Positions 26,871-34,939 of a DNA stretch of 64,000 nucleotides are shown here, piece by piece (position 1 is the stretch's first letter; each line of letters starts with the position of its first letter). Below the pieces are notes generated by a model. It made no database searches. It was not told where the DNA came from and worked only from the letters and a program-made list of their open reading frames with translations. The stretch lies in NCBI GenBank assembly GCA_963753585.1, contig CAVWCU010000001.1, positions 1,922,001-1,986,000 of the forward strand, given 5' to 3'. This DNA is from VRUE01 sp963753585. Its GTDB lineage: Bacteria; Actinomycetota; Thermoleophilia; Solirubrobacterales; 70-9. Both the position numbers and the translations under genes were made by a program.

Positions 26871-28256
26871 TTAGCCGCCGTGCCGCTCCACCCTCGCCTG
26901 GAAGAAAGCCTGAATGTCCTCCAGCCGCTTGCCCTTGGTCTCGGGGACGAACTTCCAGCAGAAGGCAAGGGTGAGGAGTCCGATCCCGCCGTAGAGCCAA
27001 AAGGCCCCCGGCCGGCCCAGCGCTTCGATCAGCAGCAGGAAGGTGAGCGAGACGATGAAGTTGAAGGTCCAGTTGGCCATCGTCCCCACCCCGGCTGCCT
27101 TGCTGCGCACGCTGAGCGGGTAGATCTCGGCGTTGAGCAGCCAGAAGATCGGCCCGAGGCTGATCGCGAAGGAGGCGACGTAGGTCATCAGGCTGACGAT
27201 CGCCACGACCGAGGAGAGCGTGCTGCCGCCACCGCCGACGAAGGCGCCGCCGAGCGCGAAGAGGGAGATCGACATGCCCGATACGCCGACGAAGAGCAGC
27301 GTTCGCCGCCCCGCCCGGTCGAGCAGTCGCAGGGCGACGACCGTCATGCCGACGTTGATGATGCCGACCCCGACCGCGGCCAGGATCGATCCCGCGGAGG
27401 AGTCGACCCCGGTGAATTCGATGATCGTCGGCGCGTAGTAGATGACCGTGTTGATGCCGGTGACCTGCTGCAGGATCGCCAGGCCGACTCCGACCACAAG
27501 CGCAGCTTTGACGACCGGTTGCAACAGCTCGCTCCAGGCGCCGGGCTTCTCGTCGAGGCTGCCCTTGATCTCGTCCAGCTCGCGGTCGATCGTGTCGGGG
27601 TCGTCGACGCGGATCTTCGCCAGCGCCGCCCGCGCCGCGAAGTCGTCACCGCTCATCACCAGCCAGCGCGGGCTCTGCGGCATCCGCACCATGCCGATCG
27701 CCAGCGCCAGCGCCGGCACGCAGCCGAGCCCGAGCATCCAGCGCCAGCCTTCGACGTGGTCGAAGGCGAGGCCGACCAGATAGGCAACGAGGATGCCGAT
27801 CGTGACCGCGAGCTGGAAGAAGCTGACCAGCCGCCCGCGGCTCTCCGGCGGAGCGACCTCGGAGATGTAGACGGGGGCGGCGGCGGAGGCGAGGCCGATC
27901 GCGACCCCGATCACGATGCGGGCGATGACCAGGACCTCGACTCCCGGCGCCGCGGCGCTGGCGAGCGCACCGACGATGAAGATCGCGGCCGCGAGCAGGA
28001 TCATCGAGCGTCGTCCGTAGCGATCGGCCGCCGGCCCGGCGATCGCCGCCCCGACCACGGCCCCGATCGGCACGGCGGCGACCACCAAGCCCTGGGCGAA
28101 GCTGCTGAGGTCGAAGTCGGTCTTGATGAAGAGGAGCGCTCCGGCGATGACGCCGGTGTCGTAGCCGAAGAGCAGGCCGCCGAGCCCGGCGATCGCTGCC
28201 GTCAACACGACATTGCGCCGCGCCCTCCTCCGGGACGCCTCGAGCCCGTCGGTCAT
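26871..28256 (-). CDS. MFS sugar/H+ symporter (sugar porter family)
   Basis: This is a twelve-segment transporter of 461 residues. It has sugar-porter hallmarks: GLGGLLFGYDTGVIAGALLFI, RYGRRSMIL after segment 2, PESRGRLVSFFQL, QQVTGINTVIYYAPTI, DRAGRRTLL and VPETKGKRLEDI at the end. Substrates are typically hexoses, pentoses or inositol. ATG 28256 is preferred to a start 36 bases upstream. It heads a unit with metF and DUF3105; its upstream region is the unusual 550-base intergenic stretch. Confidence 0.92.
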   Translation of the reverse strand: MTDGLEASRRRARRNVVLTAAIAGLGGLLFGYDTGVIAGALLFIKTDFDLSSFAQGLVVAAVPIGAVVGAAIAGPAADRYGRRSMILLAAAIFIVGALASAAAPGVEVLVIARIVIGVAIGLASAAAPVYISEVAPPESRGRLVSFFQLAVTIGILVAYLVGLAFDHVEGWRWMLGLGCVPALALAIGMVRMPQSPRWLVMSGDDFAARAALAKIRVDDPDTIDRELDEIKGSLDEKPGAWSELLQPVVKAALVVGVGLAILQQVTGINTVIYYAPTIIEFTGVDSSAGSILAAVGVGIINVGMTVVALRLLDRAGRRTLLFVGVSGMSISLFALGGAFVGGGGSTLSSVVAIVSLMTYVASFAISLGPIFWLLNAEIYPLSVRSKAAGVGTMANWTFNFIVSLTFLLLIEALGRPGAFWLYGGIGLLTLAFCWKFVPETKGKRLEDIQAFFQARVERHGG

Positions 28257-28639
28257 TCGGCGCGACCGTATAGGCGTTTCCGGACGGGCCATTCTCCGGA
28301 GTTTGCGGGAACGTATTCGTCGCCCCCCTGGTGCTGGGAAGAGGTGCGCGCTAAGTTCGGTCTGCGACTGGGAGAGACAGGATCCGCGGAAGCCAAGCGG
28401 ACACCGTCTCGAAGGTGGCGCAACGAGCTTCAGGCGCGAAGGCTACGCGCCGGCAGGCAACCGAGCGCCGTCCCCGGTCGCTTTTGTTGTGCGTTGGCTT
28501 CGGAGGGCTGGGCGCGCGTCTGGCGGCGCCGGACCGGCGCCATGCGGCGTCCTCGCCGGCTTGCGTGGCGCTGCCACGCGGCGCCGGCTGCGTCCTTGCC
28601 TGGCTTGGTCCGGCGCTCGCCAGTCACACACCCAGCCCC

Positions 28640-28669
28640 CCTCAGACAACGCGGGGAATCTGTCTGAGG
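28640..28669 (+). promoter_or_regulatory. Hairpin that could hide a ribosome-binding site
   Basis: A perfect nine-base inverted repeat (CCTCAGACA at 28640-28648 and TGTCTGAGG at 28661-28669) with a 12-base loop lies just ahead of ATG 28678. The right arm contains the GAGG of the GAGGAG ribosome-binding site, so folding would block initiation. This suggests a translational switch or attenuator, but it may also be a terminator-like hairpin without a U-tract. Confidence 0.45.
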
Positions 28670-28677
28670 AGATTCCT

Positions 28678-28782
28678 ATGTTGAACTTGGTTGTCGAGCT
28701 CCTGCCCTCGTCGACCGGCGTGCCGGGACGCAGTGCTGGGAGTCGGCGTTGTTGGTGCCCCGTGAGTGAGTCCAACAACTAG
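28678..28782 (+). CDS. Possible 34-residue small protein or leader peptide
   Basis: A short frame starts at ATG 28678 with GAGGAG six bases upstream and ends at TAG 28780-28782, 27 bases before the crotonase start. The peptide begins MLNLVVELLPSS and contains CWC near its C-terminus. No family was recognised. Support comes only from the good ribosome-binding site and the hairpin that overlaps it. It could be a regulatory leader, a tiny secreted or modified peptide, or chance. Confidence 0.3.
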   Translation: MLNLVVELLPSSTGVPGRSAGSRRCWCPVSESNN

Positions 28783-28809
28783 CCCGCCCACTCCCATACC
28801 CTGTGCTCG

Positions 28810-29559
28810 ATGAGCGGGGAGCTTCGCTACGAGCGGGTGGGGGCAGTGGCCGTGCTCACCATCGACCGGCCGGAGCGCCGCAACGCGATCGACGCTGCGG
28901 CAGCGGAGCTGTTCCGCCAGGGCCTGGACGATTTCGAGGCTGACGAGGGCGCGCGCGTCCTAATCCTCACCGGCGCCGGCGGCGCTGCCTTTTGTGCCGG
29001 AGCCGACCTGAAGGCGATGAACCTCGACGTCACCCACCCCAGCGGGCCGATGGGTCCGACCCGCCTGACGCCCTCCAAGCCGGCGATCGCCGCGGTTGAC
29101 GGTTGGTGCCTTGCCGGTGGAGTGGAGCTGGCGCTCTGGTGCGACATGCGCATCGCCACGCCGCAATCGACTTTCGGCCTCTTCGAGCGTCGTTGGGGTG
29201 TGCCTCTCCTCGACGGCGGCACCCAGCGGCTGCCCCGCATCGTCGGTATGGGCCGGGCACTGGAGCTGATCCTCACCGGCCGCCCCGTGGAGGCCGAGGA
29301 GGCGCACCGGATCGGCCTGGTCAACGAGGTCGTCGAGCCCGGCAAGCATCTTGACCGAGCTCTGGAGCTGGCCGAGCGCATAGCCGGCTTCCCCCAGGAG
29401 ACGATGCTGGCCGACCGCCGCGGAGCGATCGAAGGCTTCGGCCAGCCCCTCGCCGACGGCCTCGACCTGGAGCGCCGCCTCGGCAACGAGGTCCTCGACG
29501 TCGCCGTCCGCGGCGCAAAGAAATTCGCCGACGGCGCCGGCCGCCACGGCGAGTTCTGA
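28810..29559 (+). CDS. Enoyl-CoA hydratase/isomerase (crotonase) family protein
   Basis: This 249-residue crotonase acts on acyl-CoA thioesters. It has the oxyanion-hole segments AAFCAGADLKAM and GWCLAGGVELALWCDMRIA, then FERRWGVPLLDGGTQRLPRIVG. In classical hydratases two Glu residues act; here the first is retained near GVELAL, while the second falls in a GVPLLDGG context with Asp, so the exact reaction is uncertain. It is isolated from other beta-oxidation genes. Confidence 0.92.
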   Translation: MSGELRYERVGAVAVLTIDRPERRNAIDAAAAELFRQGLDDFEADEGARVLILTGAGGAAFCAGADLKAMNLDVTHPSGPMGPTRLTPSKPAIAAVDGWCLAGGVELALWCDMRIATPQSTFGLFERRWGVPLLDGGTQRLPRIVGMGRALELILTGRPVEAEEAHRIGLVNEVVEPGKHLDRALELAERIAGFPQETMLADRRGAIEGFGQPLADGLDLERRLGNEVLDVAVRGAKKFADGAGRHGEF

Positions 29560-29597
29560 GCTCTCCCAAGCTTTATCTCCCAGCGCGACCCTTCTGG

Positions 29598-30284
29598 CTA
29601 GCCGTCCCGGGGCTTCGTGACGCGGCGCATCTCGTCCTCCGCTTCCTCCGGTCCGAGGTAGGGCATCAGCACGGCGAAGACGAGGTCGGGGAGGATCCGC
29701 TGCAGCTCGGGCCCGCGCCCGGCGCGGATCTCGTCGAAGATCATCGAGGTCGCACCGCCGATCGCGAAGCGGGCGGTGTCGGCCGGCAGCTCCTCGTCCT
29801 GGCTGGAGTACTCACGACCCTCTTCGAGGAACGGGGTGAAGCGGGCGAGCGCGGCCCGGTAGCGCGCTCGCGCACCGTCACCGGCGGCGGTCACCTCGAC
29901 CATCGCCATCCGCGCGATGTCGGCCTCAGCGGCGAGCAGTTCGACCAAGGCACCCAGGCCGGCGGCGATCCGCTCGGGCCAGGGCTCGCCGGCGGCCGAC
30001 TCGAAGGCACTGGTGACGTGGGCGATCAGGACGTCGATCACGGCGTCGTAGGCCTCGAGGAAGCAGGCCGCCTTGTCGTCGAACGTCTCGTAGAAGGTGG
30101 CCCTGGAGACGCCGGCGACCTCGATCACGTCGGTGACCGTGGTCGCCTCGTAGCCCTTGGCCGCGGCGACGCGAACCATCGCCTCGAGCAGCCGCTCGCG
30201 CTGGGAGCGAACCACGTAGGCGCGGGGCAAGCCATGACGACCACTCGGCAAGCGCTCTGGATTCGAAGTCGATGACGAATCCAT
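29598..30284 (-). CDS. TetR family regulator
   Basis: This is a 228-residue repressor-like protein. After a short leader with LPSGRHGLPRAYVV, the HTH runs through QRERLLEAMVRVAAAKGYEATTVTDVIEVAGVSRATFYETFDDKAACF. The C-terminal ligand domain ends with LPDLVFAVLMPYLGPEEAE, a motif shared with the other TetR proteins of this cluster. ATG 30284 was chosen; a longer reading to 30527 has unrelated sequence. It is divergent from the nucleotide-sugar dehydrogenase at 30393. Confidence 0.9.
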   Translation of the reverse strand: MDSSSTSNPERLPSGRHGLPRAYVVRSQRERLLEAMVRVAAAKGYEATTVTDVIEVAGVSRATFYETFDDKAACFLEAYDAVIDVLIAHVTSAFESAAGEPWPERIAAGLGALVELLAAEADIARMAMVEVTAAGDGARARYRAALARFTPFLEEGREYSSQDEELPADTARFAIGGATSMIFDEIRAGRGPELQRILPDLVFAVLMPYLGPEEAEDEMRRVTKPRDG

Positions 30285-30380
30285 GCAGTCAGCGTAGGGC
30301 AGCGGCGGCGGAGTGTCCAACGTCTTGGCAGCCAATCGCCCAGCCCCCTCCGAAACGTCCAACCGGCCCCTCCCAATGCC

Positions 30381-30386
30381 TACACT
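30381..30386 (+). promoter_or_regulatory. Possible -10 element for a leaderless transcript
   Basis: TACACT lies six bases ahead of ATG 30393, close enough that transcription would begin at or next to the start codon. No purine-rich ribosome-binding site is present between them. The region upstream repeats GTCCAAC twice (about 30316 and 30357). A clear -35 was not identified, so this is tentative. Confidence 0.3.
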
Positions 30387-30392
30387 GCGGAA

Positions 30393-31640
30393 ATGAAGAT
30401 CGGGATAGTCGGCCTCGGATACGTCGGCCTGCCGCTGGCCGTGGCCTTTGCCGAGGCCGGGGACGAGGTCGTCGGGTTCGACACCGACCCGCGCAAGATC
30501 GAGGGCCTGAACGCCGGCCGCAGCCACGTCGAGGACGTCTCCGATGCCTCCCTCGTGCCGCTACGAGAGCGCCTGCAGGCGACTCAGAACCAGGCAGACC
30601 TGGCGTCCTGCGAAGCGATCGTGATCTGTGTCCCCACGCCGCTGACGGGCTCGCGCGAGCCCGACCTCACCTACATGCTCGAATCGGCGACGGCGCTGTC
30701 GGGGGTGCTCCAGCCAGAGCAGCTGGTCGTGCTCGAGTCGACGACCTACCCCGGCACCACTCGCGAGCGGCTGCTGCCGATCCTCGAGGAGTCTGGGCTC
30801 TCCGCCGGCCGGGACTTCCACCTCGCCTTCTCTCCGGAGCGGATCGACCCCGGTCGCACCGACTACACCGTCCGCACCACGCCGAAGCTGGTCGGCGGTC
30901 TCACACCTGCGTGCTCGACTCGCGCCGAGGCTCTCTACTCGCGAATCTGCGACGAGGTCGTGGTCCTGACGACGCCGGAGGCGGCGGAGCTCTCGAAGCT
31001 GCTGGAGAACATCTTCCGCTCGGTCAACATCGCTCTCGTCAACGAGCTGGCGCAGCTCTGCGACCGGCTCGGGATCGACGTCTGGGAGGTGATCGACGCG
31101 GCCTCGACCAAGCCCTTCGGCTTCATGCGCTTCGATCCCGGCCCGGGGATGGGCGGGCACTGCCTTCCGGTCGACCCGTTCTACCTCGCCTTCAAGGCGC
31201 GCGAGCACGACTTCTACCCGGAGTTCATCGAGCTGGCGGGCAAGGTCAACCAGACCCAGCCGGCCTTCTGCGTGGAGCGGATCGCCCGCGCCCTCAACGA
31301 GGCGGGCAAGCCGGTCAAGGACTCGAAGGTCCTCCTCCTCGGCGTCAGCTACAAGGCCGGGGTCGGCGACATCCGCGAGTCGCCGGCGCTGACGATCGCC
31401 AAGCGCCTCCTCACCCTCGGCGCCGACGTCTCCTACCACGATCCGCACGTCCCCCACCTCGCCGACCTCGGCCTCGACTCGGTCGACCTGGCCGAGGGGC
31501 TCGCCGCCTCCGACCTGGCCGCCATAGTCACGGCCCACCCCGGCCTCGACTACGAGGACGTGGTGTCCACCGCCTCGCTGGTGGTCGATTTCCGCGGCGT
31601 AACCCGGGGGGTCGAAGCGGAGAACCTGGTCAGGCTGTAG
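30393..31640 (+). CDS. UDP-N-acetyl-D-mannosamine/glucosamine-type nucleotide-sugar dehydrogenase
   Basis: This NAD-dependent enzyme oxidises C6 of a UDP-sugar to the uronic acid. The 415 residues show the N-terminal Rossmann motif GIVGLGYVGLPLAVAFA, VLESTTYPGTTRE, FSPERIDPGR, the catalytic Cys in GGHCLPVDPFYLAF and the C-terminal NAD/UDP domain with LLLGVSYKAGVGDIRESPAL. It most resembles the WbpA/WecC group. It probably supplies uronic acids to the glycan cluster at 13.6-25 kb, although it sits among TetR genes. Confidence 0.93.
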   Translation: MKIGIVGLGYVGLPLAVAFAEAGDEVVGFDTDPRKIEGLNAGRSHVEDVSDASLVPLRERLQATQNQADLASCEAIVICVPTPLTGSREPDLTYMLESATALSGVLQPEQLVVLESTTYPGTTRERLLPILEESGLSAGRDFHLAFSPERIDPGRTDYTVRTTPKLVGGLTPACSTRAEALYSRICDEVVVLTTPEAAELSKLLENIFRSVNIALVNELAQLCDRLGIDVWEVIDAASTKPFGFMRFDPGPGMGGHCLPVDPFYLAFKAREHDFYPEFIELAGKVNQTQPAFCVERIARALNEAGKPVKDSKVLLLGVSYKAGVGDIRESPALTIAKRLLTLGADVSYHDPHVPHLADLGLDSVDLAEGLAASDLAAIVTAHPGLDYEDVVSTASLVVDFRGVTRGVEAENLVRL

Positions 31641-31655
31641 AGGCCTGAACCTGGG

Positions 31656-32345
31656 TCAAGCTTTAGCTGCCTGCATCTCCTGCTCGGCGACATCGGCACC
31701 GAAGTAGGGCAGCACCGCGAAGTACATGAACTCGGGCAGCAGCTCGCGGAAGCCCTCGTTCGCCCCCGTAGCCAGCCGAGCGTGGACGACCGCGTGGATC
31801 CCGGCGACGATGCCCTCCGGCGCGATCGGCGGCGGCGACTCCCCGCCCGTCGACGCCCGCGCCGAGTCGATGAAGTCGGTGATCCGTTTCATCGCCTTCG
31901 AGCGCTTCTCGAGCGCCTTGGGCCCTGCCGCATGGACCTCGACGATCAGGGCGCGGCCGAGATCGGGCTCGCCGTCGAGTGCCTGCAGCAGGGCACCAAG
32001 GCCTGCGCGCAACTTCCCCTGCCAGGTCTTCTCGGGGGCCGCGGCTGCCTGCACCTGTTCTTCCAGCCGCGCCACGCCGAAGTCGAACGCCTCCAGGTAG
32101 CAGGCGTCCTTGTCCGGGAAGAGGTCGTAGAAGGCCTGCCTGTAGAGGCCGGTCGAGTCGAGGACCGTGCGTACGGACGTCACGTCGTAGCCGTTCGACC
32201 CGACCGAGTGGAGCATCCCCTCCAGGATCCTTTCGCGCTTGGGTGAAATCACCAGCTTGAGTGTGGAAGCGTGGGGAAACGTTGACCCCATCGCGCCGGC
32301 CTCCTCAGCCCCTGCCAGGACCTTGGTTGCGGCCTGCTCTCCCAT
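31656..32345 (-). CDS. TetR family regulator
   Basis: This is a 229-residue regulator with an HTH in KRERILEGMLHSVGSNGYDVTSVRTVLDSTGLYRQAFYDLFPDKDACYLEAF and a C-terminal end LPEFMYFAVLPYFGADVAEQE, like its neighbours. A good AGGAAGGA site precedes ATG 32345. It is divergent from the TetR gene at 32445, with about 100 bases between them that include the palindrome TCGGCCGA at 32409-32416, a possible shared operator. Confidence 0.88.
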   Translation of the reverse strand: MGEQAATKVLAGAEEAGAMGSTFPHASTLKLVISPKRERILEGMLHSVGSNGYDVTSVRTVLDSTGLYRQAFYDLFPDKDACYLEAFDFGVARLEEQVQAAAAPEKTWQGKLRAGLGALLQALDGEPDLGRALIVEVHAAGPKALEKRSKAMKRITDFIDSARASTGGESPPPIAPEGIVAGIHAVVHARLATGANEGFRELLPEFMYFAVLPYFGADVAEQEMQAAKA

Positions 32346-32444
32346 TCCGATCCTTCCTCTTCTCGATCAAGGGAACCGCTTGTCTGGACCTCGGTACTGT
32401 AACGGTATTCGGCCGATACGTCCAGCTTGGCATAAGGAACTGCT

Positions 32445-33134
32445 GTGGGTACCCTGGCTTTCGTGGCTGAACGCGCTCCTCAGGCGACCAGAATGCCACC
32501 GGGACGGCACCCGCTGTCGCGGGAGTTCATCACCCAGCACCAACGCGCCCGGATCATCGCTGCCCTCGCCGAGGAGACCGTCGAGAAGGGCTACCGGGCT
32601 GTCACCGTCGCCGACATCGTGAGCCGGGCGGGGATCGCCCGCAACACTTTCTACGAGAACTTCTCCTCGAAGGAGGACTGCTTCCTCGCCGCCTCGGAGT
32701 ACGCGGTCACCGAGGCCCTGCGGCGGGTCGTCGACGCCGCCAGCAAGGTCGACACCTGGCCGGCCCGGGTGAACGTCGGCCTCGCGGCCTTCCTCCACTA
32801 CGTCGCGGGCGAGCCGGCGCTCGCCCGCACCTGCATCGTCGAGGCGCTCTCTGCGGGGCCCGCCGCGGTCGAGCGCTACGAGCGCTCGATCCAGGCTTTC
32901 GTGCCGCTGTTCCGCATGGGCCGCAAGGTCTCGCCGAAGGGCGAGGAGCTGCCGGACACGCTCGAGGAGACGATCGTCGGCGGAATCTTCTGGATCCTCT
33001 ACCAGCGCATCATCATGGGGCAGGCCGAGAAGATCGAGGACCTGCTGCCGGAGCTGGTGGAGTTCTCGCTCACCCCTTACCTCGGCGCCGAGGCGGCCAA
33101 GCGGACCTCCGTCGAAGCGCCCTCAACGGGCTGA
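32445..33134 (+). CDS. TetR family regulator
   Basis: This is a 229-residue regulator. The leader MPPGRHPLSREFITQHQ precedes an HTH with ALAEETVEKGYRAVTVADIVSRAGIARNTFYENFSSKEDCF. The C-terminal ligand domain ends LPELVEFSLTPYLGAEAAK. GTG 32445 is supported by AAGGA at 32434-32438; ATG 32490 is an alternative. It lies 33 bases upstream of the double TetR gene and has the same orientation. Confidence 0.9.
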   Translation: MGTLAFVAERAPQATRMPPGRHPLSREFITQHQRARIIAALAEETVEKGYRAVTVADIVSRAGIARNTFYENFSSKEDCFLAASEYAVTEALRRVVDAASKVDTWPARVNVGLAAFLHYVAGEPALARTCIVEALSAGPAAVERYERSIQAFVPLFRMGRKVSPKGEELPDTLEETIVGGIFWILYQRIIMGQAEKIEDLLPELVEFSLTPYLGAEAAKRTSVEAPSTG

Positions 33135-33167
33135 GTCAAGGGCAGGGATCGGGGGCCCCGTGACCTA

Positions 33168-34100
33168 GTGCTCGACGTAGAGACACGCGAGCGCACGGCC
33201 GGCTCCGAGCGCAAGCGCATCCTCAACGCGGGGATCGCGGTTGCCGCCGAGCATGGCTACGTGGAGACCACGGTCGAGATGATCCTCCAGCGCGCCGGCC
33301 TCGACCGCCCCGCCTTCGACCGTCATTTCCGCGGCAAGTACGACTGTTTCCTCTCCGCCTGGCAGGAGATCAACGAGTCCTGCATGCAGGAGATGCTCCA
33401 GGCCTACAACAGTCACGAGCGGTGGCCCGACAGGCTGCGCGCCGTCGCCTGCGAGGTGGTCGAATCGCTGCGCGGCGACCTCAGCCGCGCCACCTTCTCG
33501 GTCGAGGTGCTGGCCGCCGGCGACGCCGCCCGCGCCCGGCGCGACATGACCATGCGGGTGATCGCCTCCCTGATCGACGCCGGTCGCAACGAGATGGAGG
33601 ACCCCGAGTCCGTTCCCCACACGACCGCGGAGGCGCTGGCCGGGTCTGCCTACGGCCAGGTCTACTCGAGGGTCGTGCAGGGCCGTGCCGACGAGCTGCC
33701 GGCGCTGGTGCCGCAGCTGATGTCGGCGGCGGTGATGCCCTACCTTGGGCTCGAGGCGGCGCTGGCCGAGCTTAGCCGTGGGTTCGACCCTCCGGCGCGA
33801 TATCGTCGGGACGTGGCCAAGCGCACCTCCTCCCCAAATCCGACGGCGCTCCGGGCGCCGAGGGGTACCCACCCGAGCTCTCGCGCCTGCCGCCGGGGCG
33901 ACACGGCCTGCCACGGGAGTTCGTCGTCCACAACCAGCGCGAGCGGTTGGTCGCGGGCCTCGCAGAGGCGATTGCCGAAAACGGCTACTCCGGCACGACG
34001 ATCGCCCACATCACCAGGCACGCCGCTGTTTCCCGCCGCACCTTCTACGAGCATTTCTCCAGCAAGGACGAGTGCTTCGTCGCCGCCTACGACACGGTGA
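33168..34100 (+). CDS. TetR family regulator, first half of an apparent tandem TetR
   Basis: The first 210 residues are a complete TetR protein: HTH in KRILNAGIAVAAEHGYVETTVEMILQRAGLDRPAFDRHFRGKYDCF and a C-terminal VPQLMSAAVMPYLGLEAA. There is no stop afterwards. The frame passes through DVAKRTSSP (GTG 33813 is in frame) and then loses homology in a C4 run at 33832-33835, continuing as low-complexity sequence to 34100. Adding one base at the C run joins it in frame to the second TetR domain, which would give a protein of about 452 residues. Confidence 0.8.
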   Translation: MLDVETRERTAGSERKRILNAGIAVAAEHGYVETTVEMILQRAGLDRPAFDRHFRGKYDCFLSAWQEINESCMQEMLQAYNSHERWPDRLRAVACEVVESLRGDLSRATFSVEVLAAGDAARARRDMTMRVIASLIDAGRNEMEDPESVPHTTAEALAGSAYGQVYSRVVQGRADELPALVPQLMSAAVMPYLGLEAALAELSRGFDPPARYRRDVAKRTSSPNPTALRAPRGTHPSSRACRRGDTACHGSSSSTTSASGWSRASQRRLPKTATPARRSPTSPGTPLFPAAPSTSISPARTSASSPPTTR

Positions 34101-34525
34101 TGGCAGAGCTGATCGAGCGTGTCTCGGATGGCTTCGAGGAGGCCGATGACTGGCCGCACGCCGTGCGCGCCGGGATCGCGGCGATGCTCGCCTTCTTGGC
34201 CGCCGAGCCGGACCTCGCCCGCCTCTGCATGGTCGAGGCGCTGGTCGCCGGCCCGGTGGTGGTCGAGCGCTACGACGCCGCGATCAAGAGCTTCGTCCCT
34301 TACTTCCAGAGCGGTCGCGAGGGCCGTCCGCCCGAGGTCCTCGCCCGCCTCTCGCCGACCACCGAGGAGGCTTTGGTAGGTGGGATGGTCTCGCTTATCT
34401 CCCGACGCATCATCGCCGGCAGGACGGAGGAACTGGAAGAGCTCCTCCCCGACTTGGTCGAGTTCACCCTCACGCCCTACCTGGGCAGCAAGGAAGCCAC
34501 CAAGATCGCTCACGAGAAGGACTGA
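33833..34525 (+). CDS. TetR family regulator, second half of an apparent tandem TetR
   Basis: This frame encodes a second full TetR domain: leader LPPGRHGLPREFVVHNQ, HTH in AEAIAENGYSGTTIAHITRHAAVSRRTFYEHFSSKDECF, and C-terminal LPDLVEFTLTPYLGSKEA. It has no canonical start before the HTH; TTG 33947 would cut off helix 1, and a TAG blocks the frame at 33773. The natural source of its N-terminus is the preceding TetR frame, which shares MAKRTSSP just before a C4 run. It is therefore best read as the second half of one fused gene. Confidence 0.75.
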   Translation, partial: PKSDGAPGAEGYPPELSRLPPGRHGLPREFVVHNQRERLVAGLAEAIAENGYSGTTIAHITRHAAVSRRTFYEHFSSKDECFVAAYDTVMAELIERVSDGFEEADDWPHAVRAGIAAMLAFLAAEPDLARLCMVEALVAGPVVVERYDAAIKSFVPYFQSGREGRPPEVLARLSPTTEEALVGGMVSLISRRIIAGRTEELEELLPDLVEFTLTPYLGSKEATKIAHEKD

Positions 34526-34618
34526 GCTTGGCCGGGCGCGCCCTGCGCGCGTCAAGATTGTCTCTTCGGTGACGATTCACGCACCACAGGCGCGGAAGCT
34601 CCTGCGACAATAGGTTTC

Positions 34619-34939
34619 ATGTTCGATCTCCGCAACAACTCCCTGCGCGAGCTGATCCGCACCCAGCACAGGGAGTTCATGCTCTACCTGGAGGAGCGGG
34701 GTGAGGAGTTCCGCAAGGAGTTCCTCCGGCGGGACGAAGAGATGAAGGCAGAGTTCCGGCGGCGGGATGAGGAGATGCGGGAGTTCAACCGCGAGATCCT
34801 CCTCCGCAACGAGAAGGTCTACAAGTCCGTGATCGCCGAAATGGAGAAGAGCACGAAGCAGCTGGAGGAAGGGACCAAGCAGATCCAGGCAAACACGCGC
34901 GCGGTCCTGAGCGTGCTCGACCGGCTGGACGCCGCTTAG
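34619..34939 (+). CDS. Small coiled-coil protein of unknown function
   Basis: This is a 106-residue, highly charged protein with no membrane segment. Residues about 10-60 repeat a short Glu/Arg/Phe pattern (EEFRKEF, RRDEEM, AEFRRRDEEM, REFNREI) that should form a long alpha helix; the end (KSTKQLEEGTKQIQANTRAV) looks like a four-helix or tail-type coiled coil. ATG 34619 has only a weak ribosome-binding site. Its stop interlocks with the HxlR stop (TTAG at 34936-34939). Confidence 0.7.
   Translation: MFDLRNNSLRELIRTQHREFMLYLEERGEEFRKEFLRRDEEMKAEFRRRDEEMREFNREILLRNEKVYKSVIAEMEKSTKQLEEGTKQIQANTRAVLSVLDRLDAA

Larger units (their letters stand above)
28257..28809. other. Long intergenic region with possible structured RNA
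   Basis: About 550 bases separate the divergent sugar-porter and crotonase genes. Reading frames here lack homologous-looking protein. It holds GC-rich inverted repeats (for example around 28526-28545 and 28565-28590), a block at about 28365-28446 containing GGGAGAGAC, CGAAGGTGGCGCAA and CTTCAGGCGCGAAGG that is reminiscent of a glycine-riboswitch aptamer, the hairpin at 28640-28669 and a 34-codon ORF. The riboswitch resemblance is weak and unproven. Confidence 0.4.

Noticed and set aside
28510..28600. GC-rich inverted repeats as a possible insertion-sequence end
   Set aside because: No transposase, no target-site duplication and no second copy were seen; GC-rich stems are frequent at this base composition.
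32409..32416. TCGGCCGA as a proven TetR operator
   Set aside because: Only eight bases long, with imperfect flanks; frequent by chance in a high-GC genome, so mentioned only as possible.
33776..33800. GGGTTCGACCC resembling a tRNA T-arm
   Set aside because: It lies in the TetR coding frame, and no acceptor stem, D-arm or anticodon arm can be built around it.
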